From UBA11358 sp049517655 (GTDB lineage: Bacteria > Verrucomicrobiota > Verrucomicrobiia > Limisphaerales > UBA11358), in assembly GCA_049517655.1 (NCBI GenBank), contig JBEKRQ010000001.1, positions 496,001 through 560,000 on the forward strand: a DNA stretch of 64,000 nucleotides, read 5' to 3'. The notes under the pieces are model-generated. The model had not been told where the DNA came from. It ran no database searches and saw only the letters and a list, made by a program, of their open reading frames with translations. Every line of letters starts with the position of its first letter. Within the stretch, counting starts at the first letter, position 1. This document shows positions 30,730-40,095 of this stretch, one piece after another. The position numbers were made by a program, and so were the translations under genes.

Positions 30730-33700
30730 TTACGGTTCACCTAGTGCTTCGCGCAGTTTTGCCATCAAGGCCATTGCTTCATAGGGCTTTTCGATGAATC
30801 CAGCCGGTTGATGGTCGGCAAAACGTTTGGTAATTTCCTGTTCACTGTAACCGCTGGCTATGATGACCTGCACGTCCTTGCGGATGCGGCGCAGTTCGCG
30901 ATAAGTCTCCTCGCCGTCCATGTGCGGCATTGTCATATCCAGCAAAACGCAAACGATATTTCTACCATGCTTCTGGAATAGTTTTATTGCCTCGCGTCCA
31001 TCGGTTGCAGCGAGCACGTGGAACCCATGGCGTTCTAACATAATCTTGGCTACATTAAGGACCTCTGCTTCGTCTTCCACCACAAGAATGGTACCGCCGC
31101 CACGCCAAAGTTTGGGTGGCACCCCCGCTTCCGGGTGCGTGTCAGTATTTGATGAGGCGGGAAACAACACTCTGAAAGTTGATCCCTTGCCTGGTTCGCT
31201 GGTTATTTTAATGGCGCCTTTATGCTGCCGCATAATGCCAATAACTGCGGCCAGCCCCAAACCTCGTCCGGTGAATTTGGTGGTGAAGAATGGCTCGAAT
31301 ATCTTAGGCAGGGTCTTGGAGTCGATGCCGCATCCCGTATCTGCGACTTCGATATAGACGTATTTGCCGGGTGGCGGAGGTTTAATCGGATAACTCTCGT
31401 GCAAATAAGTTTGATCGCACTGTATACTGCCTGTGGAAATGGAGATGATTCCCTCCTTACTGCCGATTGCCTCCGAGGCGTTGATAACCAGGTTCATGAC
31501 CACTTGACGCACTTGGGCGGGGTCGGCCTCGATGGAGGGCAGATTTTCTTCAAAGTCACAGCGTAACATGGCTTTCTTCGAGATGGAAACCTGCAGCATA
31601 TGGATCAGTTCCTGCGCAAGACGCGAGAGGTTGATCAGTTTCATGACGAAGCTGCCCCGGCCTGAGTAAGCGAGCATTTGCCGACAGAGCTCCGCCGCCC
31701 GGTGGGATGCACTGTCAATTTCCAGCAGATTCTCGCGAGCGGGAGATTCCGGAGACAAATCGGCCAACGCGAGATTGGCATGGCCGAGAATAACCGTGAG
31801 CAAATTGTTGAAATCATGGGCAATGCCGCCCGCCAGAATGCCGAGACTCTCCAGTTTCTGCGCCTGCTGCATCTGCACCTCCAAATTGCGCCGTTCTTCT
31901 TCCATGCTTTCGGCAATAACGACTTGAGAAGCGACATTGGCCAGGTCCTCCAAAAGATGTTCCACATCAGGAAGAATTGCCTGCTTGCTGAAGAGCGCCA
32001 ACACTCCGATCGGCTTCCCATCCGTGGAAACGAGTCTGTAACCCGCAAACGATACCAAGCCGAGCGACCTTGCCCAATCACGATCGTGGACACGGAGGTC
32101 ATTTGTGACATCATTGGTGATGAATTTTTCCTCCTCGCCGGAGGCGACCCGGCCGATTTTATAGCAACCAAAAGGAACTCTTCGATGGGTGCCGTCAATG
32201 CGAGTGTAACGTCCTGAACTGGCGATTAAATGAAGACAATGGTTCCGGTCCCGGCAGACGTTCGGGCCTTCGGTAACCGTGGCGTGACGACACCCGTTTT
32301 TACAGAGATCGGCCTCTTTGATCAGCCAAATCCGGGCAAAGTCAGCACCAAAAATGCTAACCGCCCCGTCAGTGATAAGTTTGAGTTTTTTGTTGATGCC
32401 GCCTGCTCCAAGAAGCTGGTGCTTCAAAGAACTCAGCTTTACAATACGCTCTTCACTTATTCGCTTTGCTTCCTCCGCCTGTTTGCGTTCGGTGATATCA
32501 CGAATAACCGAAAGAATAACAACACGGTCTTGCATCTGGAAAATCTGCGCGTTGATTTCCACCGGAATACGGCGGCCATCCTTGGCAACGTGTGTCTGTT
32601 GAAAGAGCAACTTTTTATTGCGTTTCAGTCTTTCCATGATCGCCCGTGGGTCCACGGTGGATTCCGGCGCATCAATATCGCGGACCGTCAGGCGCAGTAA
32701 TTCCTCGCGAGTATAACCCAACCGCTGGCAGATGGTATCGTTCACGGCTAGAAACCGTCCCGGTAAGTCGTCGTTTGTAATATCATGCACAAACACCCCG
32801 TCACTAATGCCCTCAAACAGCAGGCGATAACGTTTTTCGCTTTCCCGCAATGCTTCTTCCGTTCGTTTGCGCTCTGTTACATCAATGCAGACCCCTGACA
32901 TTTGGTAGGCCTTGCCTTGCTTATCGCGCCGGCACGCGCCCATGTCGTGCCACCAAATATAACTGCCGTCTTTTCGCTTCACGCGATATTCCACGTCGTA
33001 AGGAGTTCCTTTTTCGAGATGTTTCTCCAATACCTGAAATTCCAAATCGCGATCGTCAGGATGGACGATTTCCTCCCATTTTTGTAAAGTGCGTGGGAAA
33101 GTGCCATGTTCATAACCGAGCATGGAGTCCACAGTGCTGGACCACTCCAGTCTGCCGGTTGTCATATCCCATTCCCACAATGCAATGTTGCCCGCAATTG
33201 ATGCCCGCTCCAACCGCTCCTTTTCGACGCGCAGCGATGCCTCTGCCCGTTTGCGCTCGGTCACGTCCCGGAAACTCCACACCCGGCCCACTGGTCGGCC
33301 TTCAATGCGTTGCGGGAGTGAGTATCGCTCAAATAGCCGGCCATCTTTGAATTCCAACGTATCAAAGCTTTCAGCCTCCGGTTGCGCGTATAACTGATTT
33401 ACCTTGGCGAGAAACCCTTCAGGATCCTTAAGTTGATCCAGAATAAATGCCCGCACCTGCTGGATACTTCGGGACGTGATAATCGTTTCGGGTATATGCC
33501 ACAATTGTGTGAACCGTTTGTTAAACCCCACGATTTTGCCATGGCTGTCTACTACAAGAATTCCATCGGCTGTGGACTCCAGCGTTGCTCGCAAAAGGGA
33601 GACAGACTGTTCGCGCGCCTCCTCCGTGCGTTTACGCTCAGTAACGTCAGCGAAAAAGCCTACCACTACATCTTCCTGCCCGGCAACATGGAGGCGCGCG

Positions 33701-34551
33701 GCGGTAATATCGGTGAACAACACCGCACTATCCTTGCGACGGCAAGGGGTCGCCTCGACCGAGATCTTTTCATCCCGCACCATCGCGGCAAAGTCGGCTT
33801 CCACTTGCGCCAGCGCCTCCGCCGGATGAATGTCTGCCACCCTCAGTTGAAGCAATTCCGCCTCCGTGTACCCCAGCATCCGGCAAATAGCAGGGTTGGC
33901 GTATAAAAAACGATGTGTTTGAATGTCTGCCATCAAAATACCCTGCGGGCAGCCGGTAAATAGAGCCCAATACAATTCGCGCGACTCGCGCAGCGCTTTC
34001 TCCGCCTGCTTTCGCTCGGTAATATCATATACTGTGGAGCGGCTCATTAGATAATCGCCCTTTTCATCCAGGATGGCACTGGCACTGATCAGCACCGGCA
34101 TAACCGAACCGTCTTTGCGGACCAGCTCAAGCTCCAGATCCTTGACCCAGCCGCGTTGTCGCAATATCGGAAAAGTCGCTTGAAATGTCTTCCGGCTTTC
34201 CGGGGTTATGATTTCGGTAAGCTTTTTGCCGATGATTTCGTCCCGTGTGTAACCGAGCCAGGCCAGTTCGGTGTCATTGATGCGGACGAGGACGCCGTTC
34301 TTGTCCAGTGAATGATAGCCACACGGAGCCTTGTTATAGAGATCCTTGATTTCTTCCGCTGACTTTCGCAGCACCTCCTCCGCCGACTTGTACTGCGCCT
34401 CCGCTATTTCCAATCCGACCACGCGGCGGCGCAAGGCAGCCAATTCGTCCAGGGGGGTCATCTCGGGCGCGCCCTGTGCATTTTTGTTGCGCTTTCTCAA
34501 CTGATGGAATGCCAGCTTAACATTAACCGCCAATGCCTGCAACACTGACAA
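30730..34551 (-). CDS. Multi-PAS/GAF hybrid histidine kinase with C-terminal receiver
   Basis: A 1273-residue cytosolic sensor with no membrane helix. Five PAS domains follow one another (about residues 65-190, 195-315, 320-440, 445-575, 580-705), each closed by a DITERK-type linker. A GAF-like domain (about 715-880) has an unusual Cys/His cluster (CKNGCRH, CRDRNHCLH, FGCYKIGR). The phospho-acceptor His912 is in LAGGIAHDFNNLLT. The ATPase has DTGCGIDSKTLPKIFEPFFT and GRGLGLAAV. The receiver Asp1205 is in LLLDMTMPHMDGEE. The output partner is unknown; unlinked receivers lie at 38.8-39.9 kb. It diverges from serS. Confidence 0.93.
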   Translation of the reverse strand: MSVLQALAVNVKLAFHQLRKRNKNAQGAPEMTPLDELAALRRRVVGLEIAEAQYKSAEEVLRKSAEEIKDLYNKAPCGYHSLDKNGVLVRINDTELAWLGYTRDEIIGKKLTEIITPESRKTFQATFPILRQRGWVKDLELELVRKDGSVMPVLISASAILDEKGDYLMSRSTVYDITERKQAEKALRESRELYWALFTGCPQGILMADIQTHRFLYANPAICRMLGYTEAELLQLRVADIHPAEALAQVEADFAAMVRDEKISVEATPCRRKDSAVLFTDITAARLHVAGQEDVVVGFFADVTERKRTEEAREQSVSLLRATLESTADGILVVDSHGKIVGFNKRFTQLWHIPETIITSRSIQQVRAFILDQLKDPEGFLAKVNQLYAQPEAESFDTLEFKDGRLFERYSLPQRIEGRPVGRVWSFRDVTERKRAEASLRVEKERLERASIAGNIALWEWDMTTGRLEWSSTVDSMLGYEHGTFPRTLQKWEEIVHPDDRDLEFQVLEKHLEKGTPYDVEYRVKRKDGSYIWWHDMGACRRDKQGKAYQMSGVCIDVTERKRTEEALRESEKRYRLLFEGISDGVFVHDITNDDLPGRFLAVNDTICQRLGYTREELLRLTVRDIDAPESTVDPRAIMERLKRNKKLLFQQTHVAKDGRRIPVEINAQIFQMQDRVVILSVIRDITERKQAEEAKRISEERIVKLSSLKHQLLGAGGINKKLKLITDGAVSIFGADFARIWLIKEADLCKNGCRHATVTEGPNVCRDRNHCLHLIASSGRYTRIDGTHRRVPFGCYKIGRVASGEEEKFITNDVTNDLRVHDRDWARSLGLVSFAGYRLVSTDGKPIGVLALFSKQAILPDVEHLLEDLANVASQVVIAESMEEERRNLEVQMQQAQKLESLGILAGGIAHDFNNLLTVILGHANLALADLSPESPARENLLEIDSASHRAAELCRQMLAYSGRGSFVMKLINLSRLAQELIHMLQVSISKKAMLRCDFEENLPSIEADPAQVRQVVMNLVINASEAIGSKEGIISISTGSIQCDQTYLHESYPIKPPPPGKYVYIEVADTGCGIDSKTLPKIFEPFFTTKFTGRGLGLAAVIGIMRQHKGAIKITSEPGKGSTFRVLFPASSNTDTHPEAGVPPKLWRGGGTILVVEDEAEVLNVAKIMLERHGFHVLAATDGREAIKLFQKHGRNIVCVLLDMTMPHMDGEETYRELRRIRKDVQVIIASGYSEQEITKRFADHQPAGFIEKPYEAMALMAKLREALGEP

Positions 34552-34600
34552 ATCGGTTTTGAGAAGGCATAGGCTGCGGATTGCCCGTTGGCCTTCCGCC

Positions 34601-34628
34601 TTGCCCCGAATGCACCCACTTCTATAAT
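34601..34628 (+). promoter_or_regulatory. Likely serS promoter giving a leaderless message
   Basis: A perfect TATAAT (34623-34628) lies 16 bases after TTGCCC (34601-34606). Normal initiation 6-8 bases past the -10 box would start at or beside the GTG codon at 34635, so the serS message may lack a 5' leader. No ribosome site is seen before that GTG. Confidence 0.5.
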
Positions 34629-34634
34629 GCGCCT

Positions 34635-35936
34635 GTGCTCGACATCAAATTGATCCGCGAAAAACCCGATTTTGTGCGTCAACGTCTCGCCACGCGCGGG
34701 GCAGGGGATGAAACTCACATTGATGAGTTGCTCAAGCTTGATGAGCAACGCCGAAAAATTCTGGCGGAGGTCGAATCGCTTAAGGCGCAGCGCAATCGCG
34801 TGTCGAAGGAAATTGGTGTGCTCATGGCGCGGAAGAAAACCGCCGAGGCCGAAGCGAAGAAGGCGGAGATGCGCGGGTTAGGTGACCGTATCGCTGCGCT
34901 GGACAAACAAGCAGCGGAGGCAGAATCAGCGCGCGATGCGCTCATGTTGCGACTGCCGAATCTGCCGCACGAATCGGTCAAAGTTGGCAAAAGCGCGGAA
35001 GATAACCCTGTGGTTCGGGTTTATGGTGGGAAGGCGACTTTCACCTTCAAACCGAAGTCGCACATTGAACTTTGCGAGTTGCTCAAGCTCGCGGATTTCG
35101 CGCGCGCGGCGAAACTTTCCGGCAGCGGTTTTATTCTCTACACGAATTGGGGGGCGCGGCTGGAACGGGCGCTGATTCAATTTTTGCTCGACCTGCACAT
35201 TCATGAGCACGGTTACGCGGAGGTGTCGCCGCCGTTCATGGTCGGACCGCACTGTCTCGAAGGCGTGGGGCAATTCCCTAAATTCAAAGACCAGTATTAC
35301 GGCGTGGCCGAGGGCGACGACAAAGAAAAGCTCGGCAAATTGTATTTGGTTCCGACCGCCGAGACGCCGGTCGCAAACATTCATCGGGAGGAAATATTAG
35401 CCGAGCGCCAGCTCCCGATCCGTTACTGCGCCTACACGCCATGTTTTCGCGGTGAAGCGGGCGCGGCGGGTGTCGGCACGCGCGGGATGATTCGCGTGCA
35501 TCAATTCGACAAGGTCGAGTTGATCAAAATCGTCAAGCCGGAACACGGTTACGACGAATTGGAAACAATGGTCGCGGACGCCGAGCGCGTGCTGCAATTG
35601 CTCGGCTTGCATTATCGCGTGCTTTTGCTGTGCACGGGCGACATGGGGTTCGGCAGCGCCAAGACTTACGACATCGAAGTCTGGGCGCCGGGGCAGGGGA
35701 GTTATCTCGAAGTTTCGAGCTGCTCGAATTGCGAGGATTTCCAGGCGCGCCGGATGAATATGCGGTTCAAAACGGAATCGGGCGAAAATAAATTTCCGCA
35801 CATTCTCAATGGCAGCGGCACGGCGCTGGCGCGACTGTTTGTCGCGCTGATTGAAACGCATCAACAGCCGGACGGCAGCGTGCTCATTCCCAAACCGCTG
35901 CAACCTTATCTGAAAACGGACAAAATCTCCGCTTAA
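34635..35936 (+). CDS. serS: Seryl-tRNA synthetase
   Basis: A 433-residue class II synthetase. The N-terminal long coiled-coil arm that grips tRNA-Ser spans about residues 25-100. Class II motifs follow: motif 2 YCAYTPCFRGEAGAAGVGTRGMIR-type loop with HQFDKVE, and motif 3 NGSGTALARLFVALIE. The start is GTG at 34635, coding for the family N-terminus (M)LDIKLIREKPDFV; the ATG upstream would add unrelated residues. A TATAAT box lies seven bases upstream. Confidence 0.96.
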   Translation: MLDIKLIREKPDFVRQRLATRGAGDETHIDELLKLDEQRRKILAEVESLKAQRNRVSKEIGVLMARKKTAEAEAKKAEMRGLGDRIAALDKQAAEAESARDALMLRLPNLPHESVKVGKSAEDNPVVRVYGGKATFTFKPKSHIELCELLKLADFARAAKLSGSGFILYTNWGARLERALIQFLLDLHIHEHGYAEVSPPFMVGPHCLEGVGQFPKFKDQYYGVAEGDDKEKLGKLYLVPTAETPVANIHREEILAERQLPIRYCAYTPCFRGEAGAAGVGTRGMIRVHQFDKVELIKIVKPEHGYDELETMVADAERVLQLLGLHYRVLLLCTGDMGFGSAKTYDIEVWAPGQGSYLEVSSCSNCEDFQARRMNMRFKTESGENKFPHILNGSGTALARLFVALIETHQQPDGSVLIPKPLQPYLKTDKISA

Positions 35937-36019
35937 GGCACAAATTTTATTACCACAAGAATGCACAAAATGCACAAAAATGTTTTTGCGTCTTTTGCGC
36001 CTTTTTGTGGCGATGCTTT

Positions 36020-37468
36020 ATGAAAATTCTACTGGCCGGCAGCGAAGTTCATCCGTTCTCCAAAACTGGCGGGCTGGCTGACATGGTGGGCGCGCTGGGC
36101 AAGGCGCTGGCGCGTGCGGGTCACGAGGCGCGAATTGTCATGCCGCTGTATCTCGACGTCCGCGAGCAATTCCCCGGAATGCGGCGCGTGGACTGGCAGT
36201 TTGATTTGCCATTGGGTCAGCGTCGCGTTCAGGCGGAATTATGGTTACTGGAAATTGAAAAGGGACTGACGGTTTACTTCATTCATCGGCCGGAATTTTA
36301 TTACCGCGCCGCGTTGTATCAGGAAGACGATGTCAGCTACGGCGACAACGCCGAACGATTTATTTTCTTTTCAAAGTGCGTCGCGAATCTGGCGCGTTAT
36401 CTGCCGTGGCGACCGGACATCGTCCACATTCATGACTGGCAAACCGCGCTGGTGCCGGCGTTGATGTTGCACCAGCATCAGGCGGAAGGGTGGGGGAATC
36501 CGCCGCCGACGTGCCTGACGATTCACAACCTTGCGTATCAGGGGATATTCCCGGCATCGGCATTCGCCCTGACAAATTTGCCGGCATCGTTTTTTACAGT
36601 CGAAATCTCGGAATTTTACGGTCAACTGAATTGCTTAAAGGCCGGAATAGTCCTGGCCGATGTCATCACAACGGTCAGTCGCCGTTACGCGCGCGAAATC
36701 ACCACTGAGGAATTTGGCTTCGGACTGGATGATGTGTTGCGCAAGCGACAGGATCGTCTGTTCGGAATTCTTAACGGTGTGGATTACGACGAGTGGGATC
36801 CGGCGCACGATCCGTTTCTGCCGCACCCTTATTCTGTCAGGCAACCGGCGGGAAAAAAACTCAACAAACTTGCTTTGCAAAAGGAATTAGGCCTGCCGGT
36901 GGCGGCAGATGTGCCGTTGTTTGGCACAATTTCACGCCTCGCGGAACAGAAAGGCGTGGACATCCAACTCGGCGCGCTCGAAGAAATGTTGAGCACAGAC
37001 ATGCAATTCGTTTTGCTTGGGAGCGGTTCACCGGCATACGAACGCGGTTATCACAAACTCGCACGGCGCTTCCCATCCAAAGTCGTGGCGCGGGTGAGTT
37101 ACGATGAAGGCTTGGCGCACCGCATTGAGGCGGCAAGCGACTTTTATGTGATGCCGTCGCGTTATGAGCCAAGCGGTTTAAATCAAATGTATAGCCTTCG
37201 TTATGGCGCGATTCCCATCGTGCGCGCCACCGGCGGCCTCGACGACAGCGTGGTTGATTTCACAGAAGACACAAAGGATGCCAACGGGATTAAGTTCCAG
37301 GAATATTCAACCCGCGCTCTTGCAAAAGCGATTCGCAAGGCGCTGGCGCTTTACCAACAACCCGATTTGTTGCGGCGGTTTCGCCACAATGCCATGAAGG
37401 CCGATTTCCCATGGGAGCAGACCGTGTGTGAATATTTGAGAGCCTATGAATCGGCTCAAAGATTCTAG
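36020..37468 (+). CDS. glgA: Glycogen synthase (ADP-glucose, GT5)
   Basis: A 482-residue GT-B glucosyltransferase. The N-terminal HPFSKTGGLADMVGALGKAL holds the KTGGL ADP-glucose-binding motif (residues 15-19). Further signatures are VHIHDWQTALVPALM, TIHNLAYQGIFP, NGVDYDEWDP, FGTISRLAEQKGVD and the catalytic region PSRYEPSGLNQMYSLRYGAIP followed by RATGGLDDSV. It elongates alpha-1,4-glucan. The ATG at 36020 gives the standard MKILLAGSEVHPF start. The 83-base gap after serS holds another AT-rich repeated tract (ATGCACAAA units). Confidence 0.96.
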   Translation: MKILLAGSEVHPFSKTGGLADMVGALGKALARAGHEARIVMPLYLDVREQFPGMRRVDWQFDLPLGQRRVQAELWLLEIEKGLTVYFIHRPEFYYRAALYQEDDVSYGDNAERFIFFSKCVANLARYLPWRPDIVHIHDWQTALVPALMLHQHQAEGWGNPPPTCLTIHNLAYQGIFPASAFALTNLPASFFTVEISEFYGQLNCLKAGIVLADVITTVSRRYAREITTEEFGFGLDDVLRKRQDRLFGILNGVDYDEWDPAHDPFLPHPYSVRQPAGKKLNKLALQKELGLPVAADVPLFGTISRLAEQKGVDIQLGALEEMLSTDMQFVLLGSGSPAYERGYHKLARRFPSKVVARVSYDEGLAHRIEAASDFYVMPSRYEPSGLNQMYSLRYGAIPIVRATGGLDDSVVDFTEDTKDANGIKFQEYSTRALAKAIRKALALYQQPDLLRRFRHNAMKADFPWEQTVCEYLRAYESAQRF

Positions 37469-37896
37469 GAAGCGTTCAAGGCTTTTTTTGAAGAAATGCT
37501 CACTTGTGGGTGAAATTCGTCGCGTTGAATGAGATTGACGAAGCGTTGGGCCCGCTTGGCCACACAGGTGTCTGGATGATCCACTTTTGCAGGTGCATTC
37601 CACAAAACGTAAAATTCGAAGTCGGTTGGCTGGCGTCCGTGGATTTTCTCGAATCGTTCCACACGCGCTTGCATGATGTCTCGGGCGGCAGCCAACGCGG
37701 CTCTCGGATTTTGTGGATTGCCACCTGGCCAAATCTCCGCGCGAATTTGAAAACGCGATATTTCCCCGTAGGAACCTATCGCACTGTCGTTGTCACCGGT
37801 TTCAAGCATTGAGAGGGCTGTCCACCGATCCATTCCTGAAGCGCTATAAACCACCCCCAACGCGGCCAGTGCACACATGGCCGATTTGAATTTCAT
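37465..37896 (-). CDS. Secreted protein, possibly lytic-transglycosylase-like
   Basis: A 143-residue protein with an N-terminal signal (SAMCALAALGVVYSASG). The mature part WTALSMLETGDNDSAIGSYG then EISRFQIRAEIW resembles the 'E-T/S-G....A.G..G....QI....W' pattern of the lysozyme/SLT fold, with Glu near residue 32 as a candidate acid, but the rest (AARDIMQARVERFEKIHGRQ) is not clearly diagnostic. A peptidoglycan-active or structural periplasmic role is possible and unproved. It overlaps the glgA stop by 4 bases on the opposite strand. Confidence 0.6.
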   Translation of the reverse strand: MKFKSAMCALAALGVVYSASGMDRWTALSMLETGDNDSAIGSYGEISRFQIRAEIWPGGNPQNPRAALAAARDIMQARVERFEKIHGRQPTDFEFYVLWNAPAKVDHPDTCVAKRAQRFVNLIQRDEFHPQVSISSKKALNAS

Positions 37897-38303
37897 CGTA
37901 ATGGTAAACTTTAGGAGATACCATGCTGTTCGTCAAATGTTGTTGCATAAAAATTCAACAAAAAACAGGTAACATTTTAATTGTAAAGAACTTGCGAAAA
38001 GACACAGGTTTTTATTGATTTTGAGGCCTTTATGGAGTTTTGTTGATTTACAAGGAGTTACAAGGAAGCAAGGTTCAGGCAAAAATATGGTTTTTTAACA
38101 ACGGGAAGAAGCTTCTCGATAAGTAGTAGCATCACGGTGACAAAGGACGATTTGCATAAATGCCAGTCAAACCTCAGTTTATTCGCGGACTAAATGAAAG
38201 CTTGAACTCCAACAATCGGCCAAAGTGCGCGTCTGGCGGGGTAAAAAGTTGCAAACATCAAGTTTCCTTCAGCTTTGGCACGGAATCTTCTGCATCCGGA
38301 GGC
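37897..38303. other. AT-rich intergenic stretch between divergent genes
   Basis: About 400 bases with clearly lower GC than the surroundings, many A and T runs, and a small palindrome (GAAGCTTC near 38110). It must carry the promoters of the secreted protein (minus) and the zinc-ribbon protein (plus), but I cannot point to either with confidence. No tRNA or riboswitch shape is apparent. Confidence 0.4.
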
Positions 38304-38639
38304 ATGAATACAATCCAAGAATTCAAGTTTGCCTGCCCGATATGCCATCAACATATTATATGCGATCCAGATACGGCTGGGATGCAGATTGAGTGTCCAA
38401 GCTGTTGGAAGACAATCGTTGTCCCAAAATCAACCAAAACGACGGGCACAAAACTGATGTTGCAGGGCATGCAGACCAGGGTAAGACCTACCTTGCCGAT
38501 GATTGTAACAGGTTCCCAAAGAATCACTGCCGTGCCGCAGATGGAGCGAGCGTCAATGCTGTTGCTGGCTGCCGCGGCCACCGCCGTGCTGATCATCGCG
38601 GGCATGATTTTTTATCATAGTAACGCATGGTCTTTGTGA
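38304..38639 (+). CDS. Zinc-ribbon protein with C-terminal membrane anchor
   Basis: A 111-residue protein. FACPICHQHIICDP (Cys10-Cys13) and IECPSCWKTIVVP (Cys pair) form a four-Cys zinc ribbon near the N-terminus. After a Thr/Pro-rich linker, a hydrophobic helix MLLLAAAATAVLIIAGMIFY ends the protein. I associate this 'FACP.C.QHI..D....G..I.CP.C...I.VP' pattern with Verrucomicrobiota proteins of unknown function. GGAGG lies only one base before the ATG at 38304, so a start further upstream (for example 38160) cannot be excluded. Confidence 0.65.
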   Translation: MNTIQEFKFACPICHQHIICDPDTAGMQIECPSCWKTIVVPKSTKTTGTKLMLQGMQTRVRPTLPMIVTGSQRITAVPQMERASMLLLAAAATAVLIIAGMIFYHSNAWSL

Positions 38640-38797
38640 AATAGTCCAAACTTGGTGAGAGCTGATTCGAGAGCAAAATGGCCATCATGCCTTGAGGAGA
38701 GTTCTTGGCCCGGATGGGGGCGGGCAATGCGTTTCGGCTCACACGTCTCAAGAATCTTCACTGCGAACGTCTTGCGAATAGTTCGTAGCTCACCGTT

Positions 38798-39405
38798 GTG
38801 AGGAAATCACCGACACCGGATTTCAACCCGGCTGACCAGCCAAACTGGACCTACGAGACCGCAGAAACTTGTCCACTACTGAAATAAGTTTTTCCACTTT
38901 CAAAGGCTTCTTGAGGAATTCGTTGCAGCCTGACTCCAATGCGGCCACCCGGTCAAGCTCGCCGCTCAAGCCCGTCAGCATGATAATTGGCACGGAAGCC
39001 GTTCGGGGATCTTTTCGCAAAGTTTGGCAAATATCGAACCCGTTTATGTCGGGCAACATTAAGTCCAGTATAATCAAGTCGGGCAATATCGAACGGGTTT
39101 TTACGAGAGCGTCACCGCCATTGGCAGCCGTGCCAATCGCAAAACCTTCCTTTTCCAGAACCAAACGAATTATTTCAAGCTGGTCTGCGTTATCCTCTAC
39201 AACAAGTATTTTCCCTCGCACAAAAAATAAGAGATTGGTTAAAAAACTCACCAGAAATACAGCAGAAACAATGCCATCAGGGGAAAGCTCGAGGGCAGTT
39301 ACAAAATTGGCGAAAAACAATGTTTGAAGCATGCGTGTCAACAAAAATTTACACTACTGTCCAGTAAGATTACACCACAAGGGAAAGGCTTTGAGAGTGG
39401 ACACT
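38798..39405. repeat. Tandem duplication, unit 1
   Basis: This unit contains a receiver gene plus flanks. It matches 39478-40095 at an offset of about 680-686 bases, both in the gene and in non-coding parts such as ACAAAATTG-CGAAAAACAATG and CTGTCCAGTAAGATTAC. The copies have diverged throughout. Confidence 0.85.
38823..39221 (-). CDS. Single-domain response regulator receiver (copy 1)
   Basis: A 132-residue receiver domain beginning (V)RGKILVVEDNADQLEIIRL. The acidic pocket ED is at residues 9-10, the phospho-acceptor Asp is in LIILDLMLPDING, the conserved Thr in IIMLTG and Lys in FLKKPLKVEKL. There is no output domain. The start is GTG at 39221, matching the ATG start of the neighbouring copy; an ATG at 39344 would add a 41-residue extension absent from the paralogue's core. 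Its paralogue lies immediately upstream on the same strand. Confidence 0.85.
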   Translation of the reverse strand: MRGKILVVEDNADQLEIIRLVLEKEGFAIGTAANGGDALVKTRSILPDLIILDLMLPDINGFDICQTLRKDPRTASVPIIMLTGLSGELDRVAALESGCNEFLKKPLKVEKLISVVDKFLRSRRSSLAGQPG

Positions 39406-39477
39406 TCAATTCCAGTTCACGGTTGACATCCCCGGTGACTTCGAGGCGGTTACAAACAGGGGAGGGGAGCTTCGGTC

Positions 39478-40095
39478 GTGAAAAAACCGCCGGCACCGGA
39501 TTTCAACCCCGCTGACTAGCTTTAGAAGACCCACGAGCTTGCAGCAACTTGTCCACTTTTGAAACAAGTTCTTCCTCTTTGAAAGGCTTCGTGAGGAATT
39601 CGTCGACGCCAGAATCAAACCCGGCCAACCGGGCAAACTGGCTGCCCCAGCCCGTCACCATGACAATCGGCATAGAAGCTGTCAGGGAATCTTTTCGCAA
39701 AGTTTCGCAAACATCAAACCCATTTATGCCAGGCAACTTTAAGTCCAGTACAATCAAATCCGGCGATATTAAACGGGTTTTTTTGAGAGCGTCCAAGCCA
39801 TTGGTAGCCGTACCAACTGTAAAACCTGCCGTTTCTAGAACCGAACGGGTCATTTCAAGTTCGTCTTTATCATCCTCTACAACTAGTATTTTCCCTCGCA
39901 TAAAACAAGAGATTGGTCAAAAAAACACCATCACACCTGAAATTTAGCAGGAACAATGCCATCAGGAAAAGGCTTCGAGGGCAGTTACAAAATTGACGAA
40001 AAACAATGTTTGAAGCCGTCAACAAAAAATTCGCGCAACTGTCCAGTAAGATTACATTAGGCCACAGTGGAACAGGCAAAGGAGGGAGGGAAGGC
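39478..40095. repeat. Tandem duplication, unit 2
   Basis: The second copy of the unit at 38798-39405, carrying the second receiver gene and its upstream flank. Its right end runs straight into the inverted-repeat zone at 40088. Confidence 0.85.
39503..39901 (-). CDS. Single-domain response regulator receiver (copy 2)
   Basis: A 132-residue receiver MRGKILVVEDDKDELEMTRS with phospho-acceptor Asp in LIVLDLKLPGING, Thr in IVMVTGWG and Lys in FLTKPFKEEEL. It is the paralogue of the gene at 38823-39221, produced by a duplication that includes non-coding flanks. Single-domain receivers pass phosphate on or gate other proteins; the partner kinase is unknown, with the hybrid kinase at 30.7 kb a candidate. 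The ATG sits in the same context as the GTG of copy 1. Confidence 0.88.
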   Translation of the reverse strand: MRGKILVVEDDKDELEMTRSVLETAGFTVGTATNGLDALKKTRLISPDLIVLDLKLPGINGFDVCETLRKDSLTASMPIVMVTGWGSQFARLAGFDSGVDEFLTKPFKEEELVSKVDKLLQARGSSKASQRG

